64,000 bases of DNA from Aquaticitalea lipolytica (GCF_014641635.1 NZ_BMIC01000001.1:248001-312000), one strand, 5' to 3'; positions 34,123-42,790 are shown, counted from the first letter of the stretch. Numbers and translations: made by a program. Notes: generated from the letters alone by a model not told the origin.

Positions 34123-35433
34123 CTAACTCACTCTCGTAATCTTAGCTCCAATAGCACGTAATCGCGTATCAATGTTTTCGTAACCTCTATCAATCTGCTC
34201 TATATTATGTATAGTAGATGTCCCTTTTGCAGATAATGCAGCTATAAGTAAAGATACTCCTGCTCTAATATCTGGCGAAGTCATAGTTGTTGCTTTTAAC
34301 GACGATTTAAAATCGTGACCAATAACAGTTGCTCTATGCGGATCGCAAAGTATAATTTTTGCTCCCATATCAATTAACTTATCAACAAAGAACAAACGGC
34401 TTTCAAACATTTTTTGGTGTATTAAAGCACTTCCTCTTGCTTGTGTAGCCACAACCAAAACAATACTTAATAAATCTGGCGTAAATCCTGGCCAAGGTGC
34501 ATCTGCAACTGTAAGGATAGAACCATCAATATAACTTTGTATTTCGTAACCATCAGTATGTGCTGGAATATGAATATCATCACCTTGTTTTTCAACTGTA
34601 ATACCAAGTTTTCTAAACACATTTGGTATCTGACCTAAATCATCCCAACTCACATTTTTAATAGTCAATTCGCTTTTTGTCATAGCAGCAAGACCAATCC
34701 AGCTACCAATTTCAATCATATCTGGTAGCATTCTGTGGTCTGTTCCACCTAATGCATCAACACCTTCTATAATTAACATATTAGAACCTACTCCACTTAT
34801 CTTTGCTCCCATTCGGTTAAGCATCTTACATAATTGTTGTAAGTAAGGCTCGCAAGCAGCATTATAAATTGTTGTAGTACCTTCAGCTAATACTGCAGCC
34901 ATTACAATATTTGCAGTTCCTGTAACTGAAGCTTCATCAAGCAACATATAAGCACCTTTTAATCTGTCGGCTTCTACTCCATAAAAATACTCTTCACGAT
35001 TGTATCTAAATTTTGCTCCAAGATTAATAAAACCTTCAAAATGCGTATCTAATCTACGACGACCTATTTTATCACCTCCTGGCTTAGGTATATAACCTTT
35101 ACCAAAACGTCCTAAAAGTGGTCCTACAATCATAATTGAACCTCTTAAACCTCTACCATCTTCTTTAAATTCGGCAGATTCAAGATATTTCATATTAACA
35201 TCATCAGCCTGAAACGTATATGAACCAGAACCAATTTTATTGATTTTAACGCCTAATTTTTTAAGCAACTCAATAAGTTTATTGACATCTACAATGTCTG
35301 GAATGTTATGAATTGTTACAAGTTCTGGTGTAAGCAAAACAGCACAAAGTATTTGTAATGCTTCGTTTTTTGCTCCTTGAGGTTGTATGCTTCCTTTTAG
35401 TTGGTGACCTCCTTCAATTATAAATGTACCCAT
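34123..35433 (-). CDS. murA: UDP-N-acetylglucosamine 1-carboxyvinyltransferase
   Basis: 436 aa, full length for MurA, the first committed cytosolic enzyme of peptidoglycan synthesis (adds enolpyruvate from PEP to UDP-GlcNAc). Conserved K22-N23 (Q-G-A-K-N-E) and the R/G-rich loop are present. In the mobile catalytic loop the sequence reads K-P-G-G-D-K-I-G-R-R-R-L-D, so residue 121 is Asp where E. coli has the fosfomycin-targeted Cys115. An Asp at this site is known to give fosfomycin insensitivity in mycobacterial and chlamydial MurA. The gene is 6 bp downstream of the DUF4290 gene on the same strand. Confidence 0.95.
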   Translation of the reverse strand: MGTFIIEGGHQLKGSIQPQGAKNEALQILCAVLLTPELVTIHNIPDIVDVNKLIELLKKLGVKINKIGSGSYTFQADDVNMKYLESAEFKEDGRGLRGSIMIVGPLLGRFGKGYIPKPGGDKIGRRRLDTHFEGFINLGAKFRYNREEYFYGVEADRLKGAYMLLDEASVTGTANIVMAAVLAEGTTTIYNAACEPYLQQLCKMLNRMGAKISGVGSNMLIIEGVDALGGTDHRMLPDMIEIGSWIGLAAMTKSELTIKNVSWDDLGQIPNVFRKLGITVEKQGDDIHIPAHTDGYEIQSYIDGSILTVADAPWPGFTPDLLSIVLVVATQARGSALIHQKMFESRLFFVDKLIDMGAKIILCDPHRATVIGHDFKSSLKATTMTSPDIRAGVSLLIAALSAKGTSTIHNIEQIDRGYENIDTRLRAIGAKITRVS

Positions 35434-35439
35434 GAAATA

Positions 35440-36093
35440 TTAGTAGCGTTTGCGTTGACGATTATTGTTTGAATTGCTTTTTTTATGATGTGATTTTTTG
35501 TTTGAAGAGTACTTTTTCTTAGTACGCATTAAGCTTGTAGCATCTGATAAATCTTCATCAGCTCCTTTTAAGTTTATTTTACCACCAGATAACTCGTATA
35601 AGTGCTTAAAAATAACATCATCTTCAACTGTGTCTTTATTCCAGTTTAAGAAACACTTTTTCATATGGTTTGCAATGGTAAAAATTAAAGCCTCTTTAAG
35701 TTCTCCTTCTTCCCAAGTATTTGCTACATCTATCATTGTTTTTATGTTATTACCATAAAAACGATATTTAGGATGATTTTGAGGGTATTTTAACCGTTCT
35801 GGTCTAGCATAAAGTTCTTCTCTTGAAGGAATTGGATAAGGTGAGTCAACATCTAAATCAAAATCAGCCATAATAAATAACTGATCCCAAAGTTTATGCT
35901 GAAAATCTGGAACATCACGCAAATGAGGTTGCATGTTTCCCATTACTGAAATAATAGCTTTTGCAACTTTATCACGCTCTTCTTTTGTAGGACGCTCTTT
36001 TGCATATTGTATCATTTTCTGCATATGTCTTCCATACTCTGGAATAATGAGATGCTCACGTTCTGTATTGTACTCTAAATCGTCTATTGTCAA
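35440..36093 (-). CDS. DUF4290 domain protein
   Basis: 217 aa. Residues about 5-175 match the Bacteroidota DUF4290 pattern (L-E-Y-N-T-E-R, Y-G-R-H-M-Q-K-M, D-F-Q-H-K-L-W-D-Q-L). The tail is a low-complexity basic stretch of K, S, N and R. Function unknown; the constant location before murA suggests a link with cell-wall growth or simply a conserved operon. Its start lies downstream of direct repeats (36103-36145). Confidence 0.85.
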   Translation of the reverse strand: MTIDDLEYNTEREHLIIPEYGRHMQKMIQYAKERPTKEERDKVAKAIISVMGNMQPHLRDVPDFQHKLWDQLFIMADFDLDVDSPYPIPSREELYARPERLKYPQNHPKYRFYGNNIKTMIDVANTWEEGELKEALIFTIANHMKKCFLNWNKDTVEDDVIFKHLYELSGGKINLKGADEDLSDATSLMRTKKKYSSNKKSHHKKSNSNNNRQRKRY

Positions 36094-36163
36094 AATATAA
36101 TGTGTAGTGTTTAATTTATGTACACGTAGTGTTTATGTACGAGTGCAAAATACAAAAAAAATT

Positions 36164-36183
36164 ATAAAACGTATTTGTTTTAT
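36164..36183 (-). terminator. Terminator overlapping the end of the DUF493 gene
   Basis: Stem ATAAAAC / GTTTTAT (36164-36170 with 36177-36183); on the minus strand it is followed by AATTTTTTTTG. It overlaps the DUF493 stop codon. Confidence 0.65.
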
Positions 36184-36473
36184 AACGAAATTACGCCTTC
36201 TATTTTTTCTGCAACTTCTTTATATTTTTCAATAACAGTTTCTGGCGAATCCATTCTAACATTTATAGATACACTCGTGTATTTACCATTTTTAGATTCT
36301 ATGGTATTAATTACAGCGCCTAGATTATCAAATAAGGCTTCTACTTTTGCTATTTTAGCATCGTCAGTAACTACAATAAATTTATAAAGATATTCTGATG
36401 GCCATAAGGCTGTATCGTACAACTGACTTCTTAATTTATTATAAAACTCTTCTGTTTTTTTCTCGTTATTCAT
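36180..36473 (-). CDS. DUF493 (YbeD-like) family protein
   Basis: 97 aa, a single small alpha/beta domain of the YbeD/DUF493 type with the W-P-S-E-Y-L-Y-K-F-I motif and S-V-S-I-N-V-R-M-D-S-P strand. The fold resembles ACT-like regulatory domains; the role is unknown. A -7 box on the minus strand (TATCTTTG, 36493-36500) lies 19 bp before the ATG. It is divergent from the ATPase gene. Confidence 0.82.
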   Translation of the reverse strand: MNNEKKTEEFYNKLRSQLYDTALWPSEYLYKFIVVTDDAKIAKVEALFDNLGAVINTIESKNGKYTSVSINVRMDSPETVIEKYKEVAEKIEGVISL

Positions 36474-36492
36474 ATTAATTCTTTCTCATGCA

Positions 36493-36500
36493 AAGATACA
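36493..36500 (-). promoter_or_regulatory. -7 box of the DUF493 gene
   Basis: TATCTTTG on the minus strand fits TAnnTTTG; a clear -33 TTG is not seen. Confidence 0.5.
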
Positions 36501-36563
36501 TTTTACTTTACATTTTTTAATTCCTTTTAAAATTACGATTTTTGCTTCCAAAACCTTGCCAAA

Positions 36564-37103
36564 TTGAATACTAGAAAAATTGTCATTACTGGTGGACCAG
36601 GAACTGGAAAGTCATCAATTATTAACGAATTAAAGAAAAGAGGACACATTTGTTTTGATGAAATTTCTCGTCAAGTGACTTTAGAAGCTAGAAAGAAAGG
36701 TATTGAGCAGTTGTTTTTAACTGAACCTTTATTGTTTAGCCAAATGCTGTTAGAAGGTAGAGCAAAACAGTTTGCCGAAGCTAATAACCATAAAAACACT
36801 ACTGTTTTTTTAGATCGAGGAATTCCAGACGTTTTGGCATACATGGATTATTTTGGCAGTGATTACCCTCAGCATTTTATTGACTCTTGCACTAATAATA
36901 CTTACGACATTGTGTTTATTTTAGCACCTTGGCAGGATATTTTTCAGAGTGATAGTGAGAGATATGAAAGTTTTGAACAAGCCGAACTTATTCATCAGCA
37001 CTTATTAAATACCTATAAAAAATTCAACTATACTTTATTAGACGTTCCTTTTGAATCTATTGAAAAACGCACAGATTTTATTTTAGATGTTTTAAATTTA
37101 TAG
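36564..37103 (+). CDS. Small P-loop ATPase/kinase (AAA_28-like)
   Basis: 179 aa from a TTG start; the reading frame has no ATG before the P-loop. Walker A is G-G-P-G-T-G-K-S-S (about residues 9-17). The D-R-G-I-P-D segment and the I-L-A-P-W strand are typical of NadR-like or AAA_28 nucleotide kinases. The substrate is unknown. Its stop is 2 bp before the recQ ATG, so the genes are probably one operon. Confidence 0.8.
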   Translation: MNTRKIVITGGPGTGKSSIINELKKRGHICFDEISRQVTLEARKKGIEQLFLTEPLLFSQMLLEGRAKQFAEANNHKNTTVFLDRGIPDVLAYMDYFGSDYPQHFIDSCTNNTYDIVFILAPWQDIFQSDSERYESFEQAELIHQHLLNTYKKFNYTLLDVPFESIEKRTDFILDVLNL

Positions 37104-37105
37104 CG

Positions 37106-39010
37106 ATGCAACATCCTATTCAAATTTTAGAACGCTATTGGAATCATACGTCTTTTCGCCCATTGCAAGAAGACATCATCAATGCTGTTTTAAATAATGA
37201 AGATGTTTTTGCTTTGTTACCAACTGGAGGAGGAAAATCGGTTTGTTTTCAAATTCCTGCGCTTATAAAAGATGGCATTTGTATAGTTGTATCGCCTTTA
37301 ATCGCTTTAATGAAAGATCAAGTAAATACGCTTAATCAAAAAGGTATTAAAGCTATGGCAATTACTAGCGGAATTTCGTATTCAGATCTAGACACAATGC
37401 TAGATAATTGCATTTATGGAAACTATAAGTTTTTATACGTATCTCCTGAACGTTTACAACAAGACTTAGTTAGAGATAGAATTCAGCAAATGAATGTTAA
37501 TTTAATTGCTGTTGATGAAGCTCACTGTATATCGCAATGGGGAAACGATTTTAGACCTGCTTATAAAAATATTACAGTATTAAGGCAATTACATCCTACA
37601 GTAAATATTATTGCACTTACAGCAACTGCAAAACCTAAAGTAGTTGAAGATGTTTCAAGTGAATTAGATTTTATAGCTCCAAAAATTTTTAAAGCCTCGT
37701 TTGCTAGACCAAATATTGCTTATATGGTTTTAGAAACTGATGATAAACTTTATAAAATTGAGCAGATTTTAAAAAAGCATAAAGGCTCGTCTATTATATA
37801 TGTTAGAAACAGGAAAGCTACAATAGAAACACATTCGTTTCTTGAGAATAAAGGGTTTTCTAGTACGTTTTATCATGGTGGAATCAATTCTAAAGAAAAA
37901 GAAGAGCGATTACACCAATGGACTAACAACCAAAAGGAGATAATGGTTGCTACAACCGCTTTTGGAATGGGTATTGATAAACCAGATGTAAAAACAATTA
38001 TTCATATAAATTTACCCGAAAGTTTAGAAAGCTATTACCAAGAAGCAGGTCGTGCTGGCAGAAACGGAGAAAAAGCGTTTGCTGTTGTATTAAAAAACAA
38101 AACCGATGAGCAAAAGTTAAAACATCAGTTTTTAAACGCTTTACCTACTATAGATTTTCTAAAAACAGTTTACAGAAAGCTGTGTAACTACTTTCAAGTG
38201 TCTTATGGAGAAGGCGAGTTATCCACTCATCAATTTAACTTTAATAGCTTTTGCAAGGCTTACGATTTTAATTCGGTTATAACTTTTAATGCTTTACAAG
38301 TTTTAGATAGAAATAGTATTATATCATTATCGCAACAGTTTCGTTACCAAACCAAATTACAGTTTATTGTTACCAATCAGGCGTTATTTAATTATTTAGA
38401 AACACGAAAACATATCGATGTAATTATAAAATCCATACTACGAACTTATGGAGGAATACTAGAACATCTTTTAAAAATAAACACAACGCTTATTGCCGAA
38501 AAAGCAAGTACAACAGAAGAAAACGTTATAAAAGTATTGCAGCAGTTAAATAAAGATGAGATTGTAAATTTTCAGTTTTCTAATACCGATTCTGAAATAA
38601 TTTTTCTACAACCAAGAGAAGATGATAAAACCATTAATAGAATCTCTAGAATTGTCCAGCAGCAAAATGACTTAAAAGAATTACAAATTAAAGCTGTAAT
38701 TGATTATGTTAATAATGACCGTGAATGTAAAAACAAAATACTTTTAAATTATTTTGGTGAGAAAACCACGAAAAACTGTGGTATGTGCTCCTATTGCATT
38801 TCAAATAAAAAAAGCTCAAACGCTATAGATGTAAAGGCTATTACACATAACATTATATTACTATTAGAAGAGGAACCACTTAATTCTAGAAAAATTGTTG
38901 AAACTTTGCCATTTACAGAACAACATGTTTTAGACGTTTTAAAGCTCATGGTAGAAAACAATATATTAATAATAACAGCGACAAACACTTACAAAATAAA
39001 GCATACATAA
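37106..39010 (+). CDS. recQ: RecQ-family ATP-dependent DNA helicase
   Basis: 634 aa. Helicase motifs: F-R-P-L-Q-E (Q/0 region), L-P-T-G-G-G-K-S (Walker A), V-D-E-A-H-C-I-S-Q-W-G (DEAH and RecQ aromatic loop), Y-V-R-N-R-K, and Q-E-A-G-R-A-G-R. A RecQ zinc-binding site is in C-K-N-K ... C-G-M-C-S-Y-C (about residues 539-562). No C-terminal HRDC domain is evident. RecQ unwinds DNA 3' to 5' during recombination and fork repair. Many Bacteroidota carry more than one RecQ, so the symbol denotes the family. Confidence 0.92.
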   Translation: MQHPIQILERYWNHTSFRPLQEDIINAVLNNEDVFALLPTGGGKSVCFQIPALIKDGICIVVSPLIALMKDQVNTLNQKGIKAMAITSGISYSDLDTMLDNCIYGNYKFLYVSPERLQQDLVRDRIQQMNVNLIAVDEAHCISQWGNDFRPAYKNITVLRQLHPTVNIIALTATAKPKVVEDVSSELDFIAPKIFKASFARPNIAYMVLETDDKLYKIEQILKKHKGSSIIYVRNRKATIETHSFLENKGFSSTFYHGGINSKEKEERLHQWTNNQKEIMVATTAFGMGIDKPDVKTIIHINLPESLESYYQEAGRAGRNGEKAFAVVLKNKTDEQKLKHQFLNALPTIDFLKTVYRKLCNYFQVSYGEGELSTHQFNFNSFCKAYDFNSVITFNALQVLDRNSIISLSQQFRYQTKLQFIVTNQALFNYLETRKHIDVIIKSILRTYGGILEHLLKINTTLIAEKASTTEENVIKVLQQLNKDEIVNFQFSNTDSEIIFLQPREDDKTINRISRIVQQQNDLKELQIKAVIDYVNNDRECKNKILLNYFGEKTTKNCGMCSYCISNKKSSNAIDVKAITHNIILLLEEEPLNSRKIVETLPFTEQHVLDVLKLMVENNILIITATNTYKIKHT

Positions 39011-39094
39011 AACCTATAATGAGCACTTAGTAAACAAATACCAATTGGCAACATAAAACTGATTATTAAGTAGGCCGAAAAAAAATTAAAAAAC

Positions 39095-40042
39095 ATGAAA
39101 AAGAATATGAGAATTGTATTTATGGGAACTCCAGAGTTTGCAGTAACAACTTTAAAAACTCTGGTTGAACATAACTATAATGTTGTTGGCGTTATTACTG
39201 CACCAGACAAACCTGCTGGTCGTGGACAAAAATTACATGAGTCTGATGTGAAAAAGTATGCAGTGGCTCAAAACTTAAACGTTTTACAACCAACAAACTT
39301 AAAAGATGAAAGTTTTATTAATGATCTTAAAGCTTTAAAAGCCAATTTACAAATTGTCGTTGCTTTTAGAATGTTACCAGAAGTGGTTTGGCAAATGCCA
39401 GAATATGGAACTTTTAACTTACATGCCTCTTTATTGCCAAATTACAGAGGTGCTGCACCAATACATTGGGCAATTATTAATGGAGAAACAAAAACTGGAG
39501 TCACCACTTTTTTTATTGACGAAAAAATTGATACAGGTGCAATTATACTTCAAAAAGAAGCTGATATTAAAAATGATGAAACTGTAGGAAGCTTGCATGA
39601 TAAACTAATGAATATTGGTAGTGAGCTTGTAATTGACACTGTTAAACTTATTGAAACAGGTGAAGTATCAACAACCATTCAGCCTCAAACCGAAATAAAA
39701 ACTGCATATAAACTAAATAAAGACAATTGTAAAATTGATTGGAATGAAAGTTTAGATAATATTTATAATAAGATAAGAGGATTGAATCCTTTTCCTTCTG
39801 CTTGGTGTTATTTAGAAAATGGTGAAGATACACTAGCTGTAAAACTTTTTAAAGTTGAAAAAGACCCTGCAACACATTCAAAACCCTTCGGAACAATAAT
39901 TAGCTCAAAAGACGACCTAAAGATCGCAGTTAAAGGAGGTTACATTTTTATTAAAGAAATACAACTTCCAGGCAAACGAAAAATGGATATAAAGTCGCTT
40001 TTAAATGGATATCATTTTTCTGAAGACTCAAAAATGCTCTAA
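39095..40042 (+). CDS. fmt: Methionyl-tRNA formyltransferase
   Basis: 315 aa. The N-terminal formyltransferase domain has F-M-G-T-P-E-F-A-V near the start, P-A-G-R-G-Q, and the 10-formyl-THF/catalytic segment N-L-H-A-S-L-L-P-N-Y-R-G-A-A-P-I. The C-terminal OB-like domain binds tRNA. It formylates initiator Met-tRNA in the cytosol. An alternative ATG four codons inside (39107) would give a conventional M-R-I-V-F-M-G start. Confidence 0.95.
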   Translation: MKKNMRIVFMGTPEFAVTTLKTLVEHNYNVVGVITAPDKPAGRGQKLHESDVKKYAVAQNLNVLQPTNLKDESFINDLKALKANLQIVVAFRMLPEVVWQMPEYGTFNLHASLLPNYRGAAPIHWAIINGETKTGVTTFFIDEKIDTGAIILQKEADIKNDETVGSLHDKLMNIGSELVIDTVKLIETGEVSTTIQPQTEIKTAYKLNKDNCKIDWNESLDNIYNKIRGLNPFPSAWCYLENGEDTLAVKLFKVEKDPATHSKPFGTIISSKDDLKIAVKGGYIFIKEIQLPGKRKMDIKSLLNGYHFSEDSKML

Positions 40043-40146
40043 ACCCTTATTCTCATTGATATTTCAAAATATCCGATAAAATGCATAGTCTTTATTAACA
40101 AATGTTCAAAGTTATCAACAAAAACTCGTATTTCCCTTGCTATTAC

Positions 40147-40176
40147 TTGCGTGAATGGATTATCCGTATAAATTTG
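40147..40176 (+). promoter_or_regulatory. Housekeeping promoter of the HU gene
   Basis: TTG (40147-40149), 19 bp, TAAATTTG (40169-40176). Transcription would start near 40183, giving a leader of about 55 nt before the ATG at 40239. This also rules out the longer open frame that begins at 40155. Confidence 0.8.
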
Positions 40177-40238
40177 TAGAGGAATTAAGCATTTATTGTT
40201 TAACCCAACTATTTAATAATAATTTAAAATTTAATTTT

Positions 40239-40511
40239 ATGAACAAAACAGATTTAATCAATGGAATGGCAGAAAACGCTGGAATTACTAAAGCAGCTGC
40301 TAAAAAAGCATTAGATTCATTATTAATTGATATCGAAGGATCTTTACAAAAAGGAAACAGAGTTTCTTTAGTAGGATTTGGTTCTTGGTCAGTATCTAAA
40401 AGAGCTGCAAGAGAAGGAAGAAACCCACAAACTGGAAAAACTATAAAAATCAAAGCTAAAAACGTAGTAAAGTTTAAAGCTGGTTCTGATTTAGGTAAAG
40501 CTGTAAACTAA
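40239..40511 (+). CDS. HU-family DNA-binding protein
   Basis: 90 aa, the exact size of HU/IHF proteins. Opening M-N-K-T-D-L-I-N-G-M-A, G-F-G-S-W, and the DNA-arm signature R-N-P-Q-T-G are all present. HU dimers bend and compact chromosomal DNA. The start at 40239 gives the canonical N-terminus and agrees with the promoter. A strong terminator follows. Confidence 0.95.
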   Translation: MNKTDLINGMAENAGITKAAAKKALDSLLIDIEGSLQKGNRVSLVGFGSWSVSKRAAREGRNPQTGKTIKIKAKNVVKFKAGSDLGKAVN

Positions 40512-40534
40512 TACAGTATAACAATAGAATTTAA

Positions 40535-40566
40535 AAGCCTGCTTAAATAAAGCAGGCTTTTTATTT
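40535..40566 (+). terminator. Terminator of the HU gene
   Basis: Stem AAGCCTGCTT / AAGCAGGCTT (about 40535-40559) with a T-rich tail. Confidence 0.9.
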
Positions 40567-40641
40567 TAAAAGACCTTAAACTTAAAATAGTTAGGTTTTT
40601 ATTAAAATATTTTTTAGTTTTAATATCAAATAATCATCGCT

Positions 40642-41202
40642 ATGATTACTATCAAGCCCAAAAAAGGATATTTACTCATTGCAGAACCATCAATTTTAGG
40701 TGACAACTCATTTAACAGGTCTGTTATATTGTTGGCAGACTATACTACTGAGGGTTCAATAGGCTTTATACTTAATAAACCTCTAGAATATACACTTACT
40801 GATTTAGTTCCAAACACAGAAGCAACTTTTAAGGTTTATAATGGTGGACCAGTAGAGCAAGACAACCTATACTTTATACATAAAGTACCTCACTTAATTC
40901 CTGAAAGTATTGAAATTTCTTTAGGTATTTATTGGGGAGGCGATTTTGATGTTGCGCTTCAATTAATTAATGAAGGCAAAATTGTAGATACAGATATTCG
41001 CTTCTTTTTAGGATACTCTGGTTGGGAATCTTCACAATTAGAAAACGAATTACAATCTAATGCTTGGGTAGTAACTCAAAACATTTATAAAAAAGCTATT
41101 ATTGAAAAAAGCTACGACTCTTTCTGGAAAGAAAAAATGTTAGAGTTTGGAGGAGATTATTCAATATGGTCTAACGCTCCAGAAAACCCTAGCTATAATT
41201 AA
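40642..41202 (+). CDS. YqgE/AlgH family protein
   Basis: 186 aa. Typical features: G-Y-L-L-I-A-E-P near the N-terminus, F-N-R-S-V-I-L-L, G-S-I-G-F-I-L-N-K-P, Y-N-G-G-P-V and G-Y-S-G-W. The family is widespread, of unknown biochemical role, and often acts as a regulator. It is convergent with and overlaps by 4 bp the class IV aminotransferase gene. Confidence 0.9.
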   Translation: MITIKPKKGYLLIAEPSILGDNSFNRSVILLADYTTEGSIGFILNKPLEYTLTDLVPNTEATFKVYNGGPVEQDNLYFIHKVPHLIPESIEISLGIYWGGDFDVALQLINEGKIVDTDIRFFLGYSGWESSQLENELQSNAWVVTQNIYKKAIIEKSYDSFWKEKMLEFGGDYSIWSNAPENPSYN

Positions 41203-42044
41203 GTTAGTCTTATCTTTATATTTAACTTTTGTAGAAGTGATTTAGAAACCTCACTCGAAAATTCTTTCTTCCTATAATTAGTAATTGGTAGAATTCCAAC
41301 AATAACATTTGTAATAAATAGCTCATCTGCTTTTTGAAGTTCAAAAGGAGACACTGAATCTTCAACAAATTCAAACTCATCGTTTGCTTTTAATAGCTCT
41401 ATTACTTGTTTTCTCATAATTCCTTTCAAACAACCATCTTCTAAAGGAGGTGTCTTAATAACATTATCTTTTACTACAAAAATATTTCCATTTAAAGCTT
41501 CAATAATGTTCTTGTTAGTATTAAGCAGTAAACAATTATCAAATCCATTCTCTTTAGCATAAATACTACCTAAAACATTAGTGATTTTATTATTTGTTTT
41601 TAATGTAGATAGTAACCCTGGAGCAATAAAAAAATCTTTATACAGATCTATTATATAAGAAGAATCAGTGATTTGGTATAAGTCTGTTGGCAATACTTCG
41701 GTAGTAATAACATAATCGATATTATTAGAAACTGGCAAATACTTACCTCCTACCACTCTATTTACCAACAACTTAACCCTAACAGAGTTACCAGTCTCAT
41801 TATTAGCTTCTAAAATTTTAATAATCTCATCTTGTAAAAACTCCATTGTAAAATTCATTGGAATTTCCATACGCAAAATTCGCATAGATGCCATTAATCT
41901 GAAATAATGATCTTCCCAAAATAGAATTTTACCATTAAGTACTTTTATGGTTTCAAAAAGTGCATCACCATAAGCATAACCACGATTATCTATAGAAAGT
42001 AAATTTGAAGAATTATCTTGAAGGGTTCCGTTAAAATTTATCAT
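41199..42044 (-). CDS. Class IV aminotransferase (PabC / BCAT-like)
   Basis: 281 aa, fold-type IV PLP enzyme. Signature pieces: N-R-G-Y-A-Y-G-D-A-L-F-E-T near residue 20, the PLP lysine probably in L-K-T-N-N-K, and N-C-L-L-L-N. Candidates are 4-amino-4-deoxychorismate lyase (folate), D-amino acid or branched-chain aminotransferase; the short length favours PabC-like. The ATG directly follows a T-run of a hairpin, an unusual leader discussed in the findings. Confidence 0.85.
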   Translation of the reverse strand: MINFNGTLQDNSSNLLSIDNRGYAYGDALFETIKVLNGKILFWEDHYFRLMASMRILRMEIPMNFTMEFLQDEIIKILEANNETGNSVRVKLLVNRVVGGKYLPVSNNIDYVITTEVLPTDLYQITDSSYIIDLYKDFFIAPGLLSTLKTNNKITNVLGSIYAKENGFDNCLLLNTNKNIIEALNGNIFVVKDNVIKTPPLEDGCLKGIMRKQVIELLKANDEFEFVEDSVSPFELQKADELFITNVIVGILPITNYRKKEFSSEVSKSLLQKLNIKIRLT

Positions 42045-42051
42045 AAAAAAA

Positions 42052-42075
42052 GTCTCGATGTTTTAAAATCGAGAC
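42052..42075 (-). terminator. Hairpin terminator of the START-like gene, adjoining the aminotransferase start
   Basis: Stem GTCTCGAT / ATCGAGAC (42068-42075 with 42052-42059), minus-strand T-run at 42045-42051, and the aminotransferase ATG at 42042-42044. A -7 box TATCTTTG overlaps the 5' arm (42075-42082). Confidence 0.8.
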
Positions 42076-42103
42076 AAAGATATAACTTAAAATTAGTGTT
42101 AGC

Positions 42104-42496
42104 TTATGCTGAACCTAAAACCTGCTTTAAATCTGAAATTTGGTTTTCCCAAAGCATTTTTGCTTCGTCTACTTCATCTTCATCAATATAATCAGTTACA
42201 ATAATAGATACGTCTTTTGTTATTTCATCTACCTGAATTCTAATCTCAAAATAATAAGACTCTCCTTCTTCTTCATCACTCATCCATCTAAATTTAATAC
42301 GCTCACCACTTTTTTTACTTAAAAGTTTGGCCTTTTCTTCACTATCATTCCAAATAAATGTAAAAACTTCACCTCTTGAGTTTACATTATCTGCAAACCA
42401 TTCAGATAAACCTGAAGGTGTTGATATATATTGAAATAAAAGCTGTGGTGAAGCATGTATTGGAAACTCCATTTCGAACTTAATTTTTTCTTCCAT
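42104..42496 (-). CDS. START-like (SRPBCC/AHSA1-type) domain protein
   Basis: 130 aa, one helix-grip domain (F-P-I-H-A-S-P-Q-L-L-F-Q-Y-I-S-T-P-S-G-L at 11-30, W-F-A-D-N-V). A strongly acidic segment (E-E-E-G-E-S and D-E-D-E-V-D-E) is notable. Flavobacteria keep a conserved START-like protein of this size; the ligand is unknown. Confidence 0.82.
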   Translation of the reverse strand: MEEKIKFEMEFPIHASPQLLFQYISTPSGLSEWFADNVNSRGEVFTFIWNDSEEKAKLLSKKSGERIKFRWMSDEEEGESYYFEIRIQVDEITKDVSIIVTDYIDEDEVDEAKMLWENQISDLKQVLGSA

Positions 42497-42583
42497 AAGT
42501 GTATTTTGTTACAATGCCAATATATACATTAATTGTTGAGTTTAAAAACTAATTTTATAAAAAATAATTTAAGCAAGTTATTG

Positions 42584-42614
42584 TTTGCAGACAATAATTT
42601 TGTTTTTATATTTG
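42584..42614 (+). promoter_or_regulatory. Promoter of the tRNA gene
   Basis: TTTG (42584-42587), 19 bp, TATATTTG (42607-42614): an almost ideal Bacteroidota promoter. Transcription would begin near 42620, about 8 nt before the mature tRNA. Confidence 0.85.
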
Positions 42615-42627
42615 CAGCCTTAAAAAA

Positions 42628-42701
42628 GGCGAGGTAGCTCAGTTGGTTAGAGCGTCGGATTCATAACCCGGAGGTCACGAGTTCAAATCTCGTTCTCGCT
42701 A
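42628..42701 (+). tRNA. tRNA-Met (CAT anticodon), elongator type
   Basis: 74 nt fold into a cloverleaf: acceptor GGCGAGG with TCTCGCT, D stem GCTC/GAGC, anticodon loop TTCATAA, variable AGGTC, T stem ACGAG/CTCGT with TTCAAAT, and discriminator A. The CCA end is not encoded. The G1 with U72 and the anticodon stem without three G-C pairs rule out the initiator. Base pair 31-39 is an A-C mismatch. tRNA-Ile2 with a lysidine-modified CAT anticodon is the main alternative. Confidence 0.88.
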
Positions 42702-42710
42702 CAAGAAAAA

Positions 42711-42740
42711 AAGGACTAATTTTTTATTAGTCCTTTTTTT
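42711..42740 (+). terminator. Terminator of the tRNA gene
   Basis: Stem AAGGACTAAT / ATTAGTCCTT followed by a T-run. Confidence 0.92.
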
Positions 42741-42790
42741 GTTTTATGCTACAATGAAGTAATCATCTTACAGTAAAATTATATTTTTTT

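Noticed and set aside
40155-40238. N-terminal extension of the HU protein from an ATG at 40155
   Set aside because: The extension covers the promoter -7 box, and HU proteins start at the M-N-K-T-D site.
42628-42701. Initiator tRNA-Met
   Set aside because: The anticodon stem lacks the three consecutive G-C pairs, and position 1-72 is G-U rather than a C-A mismatch.
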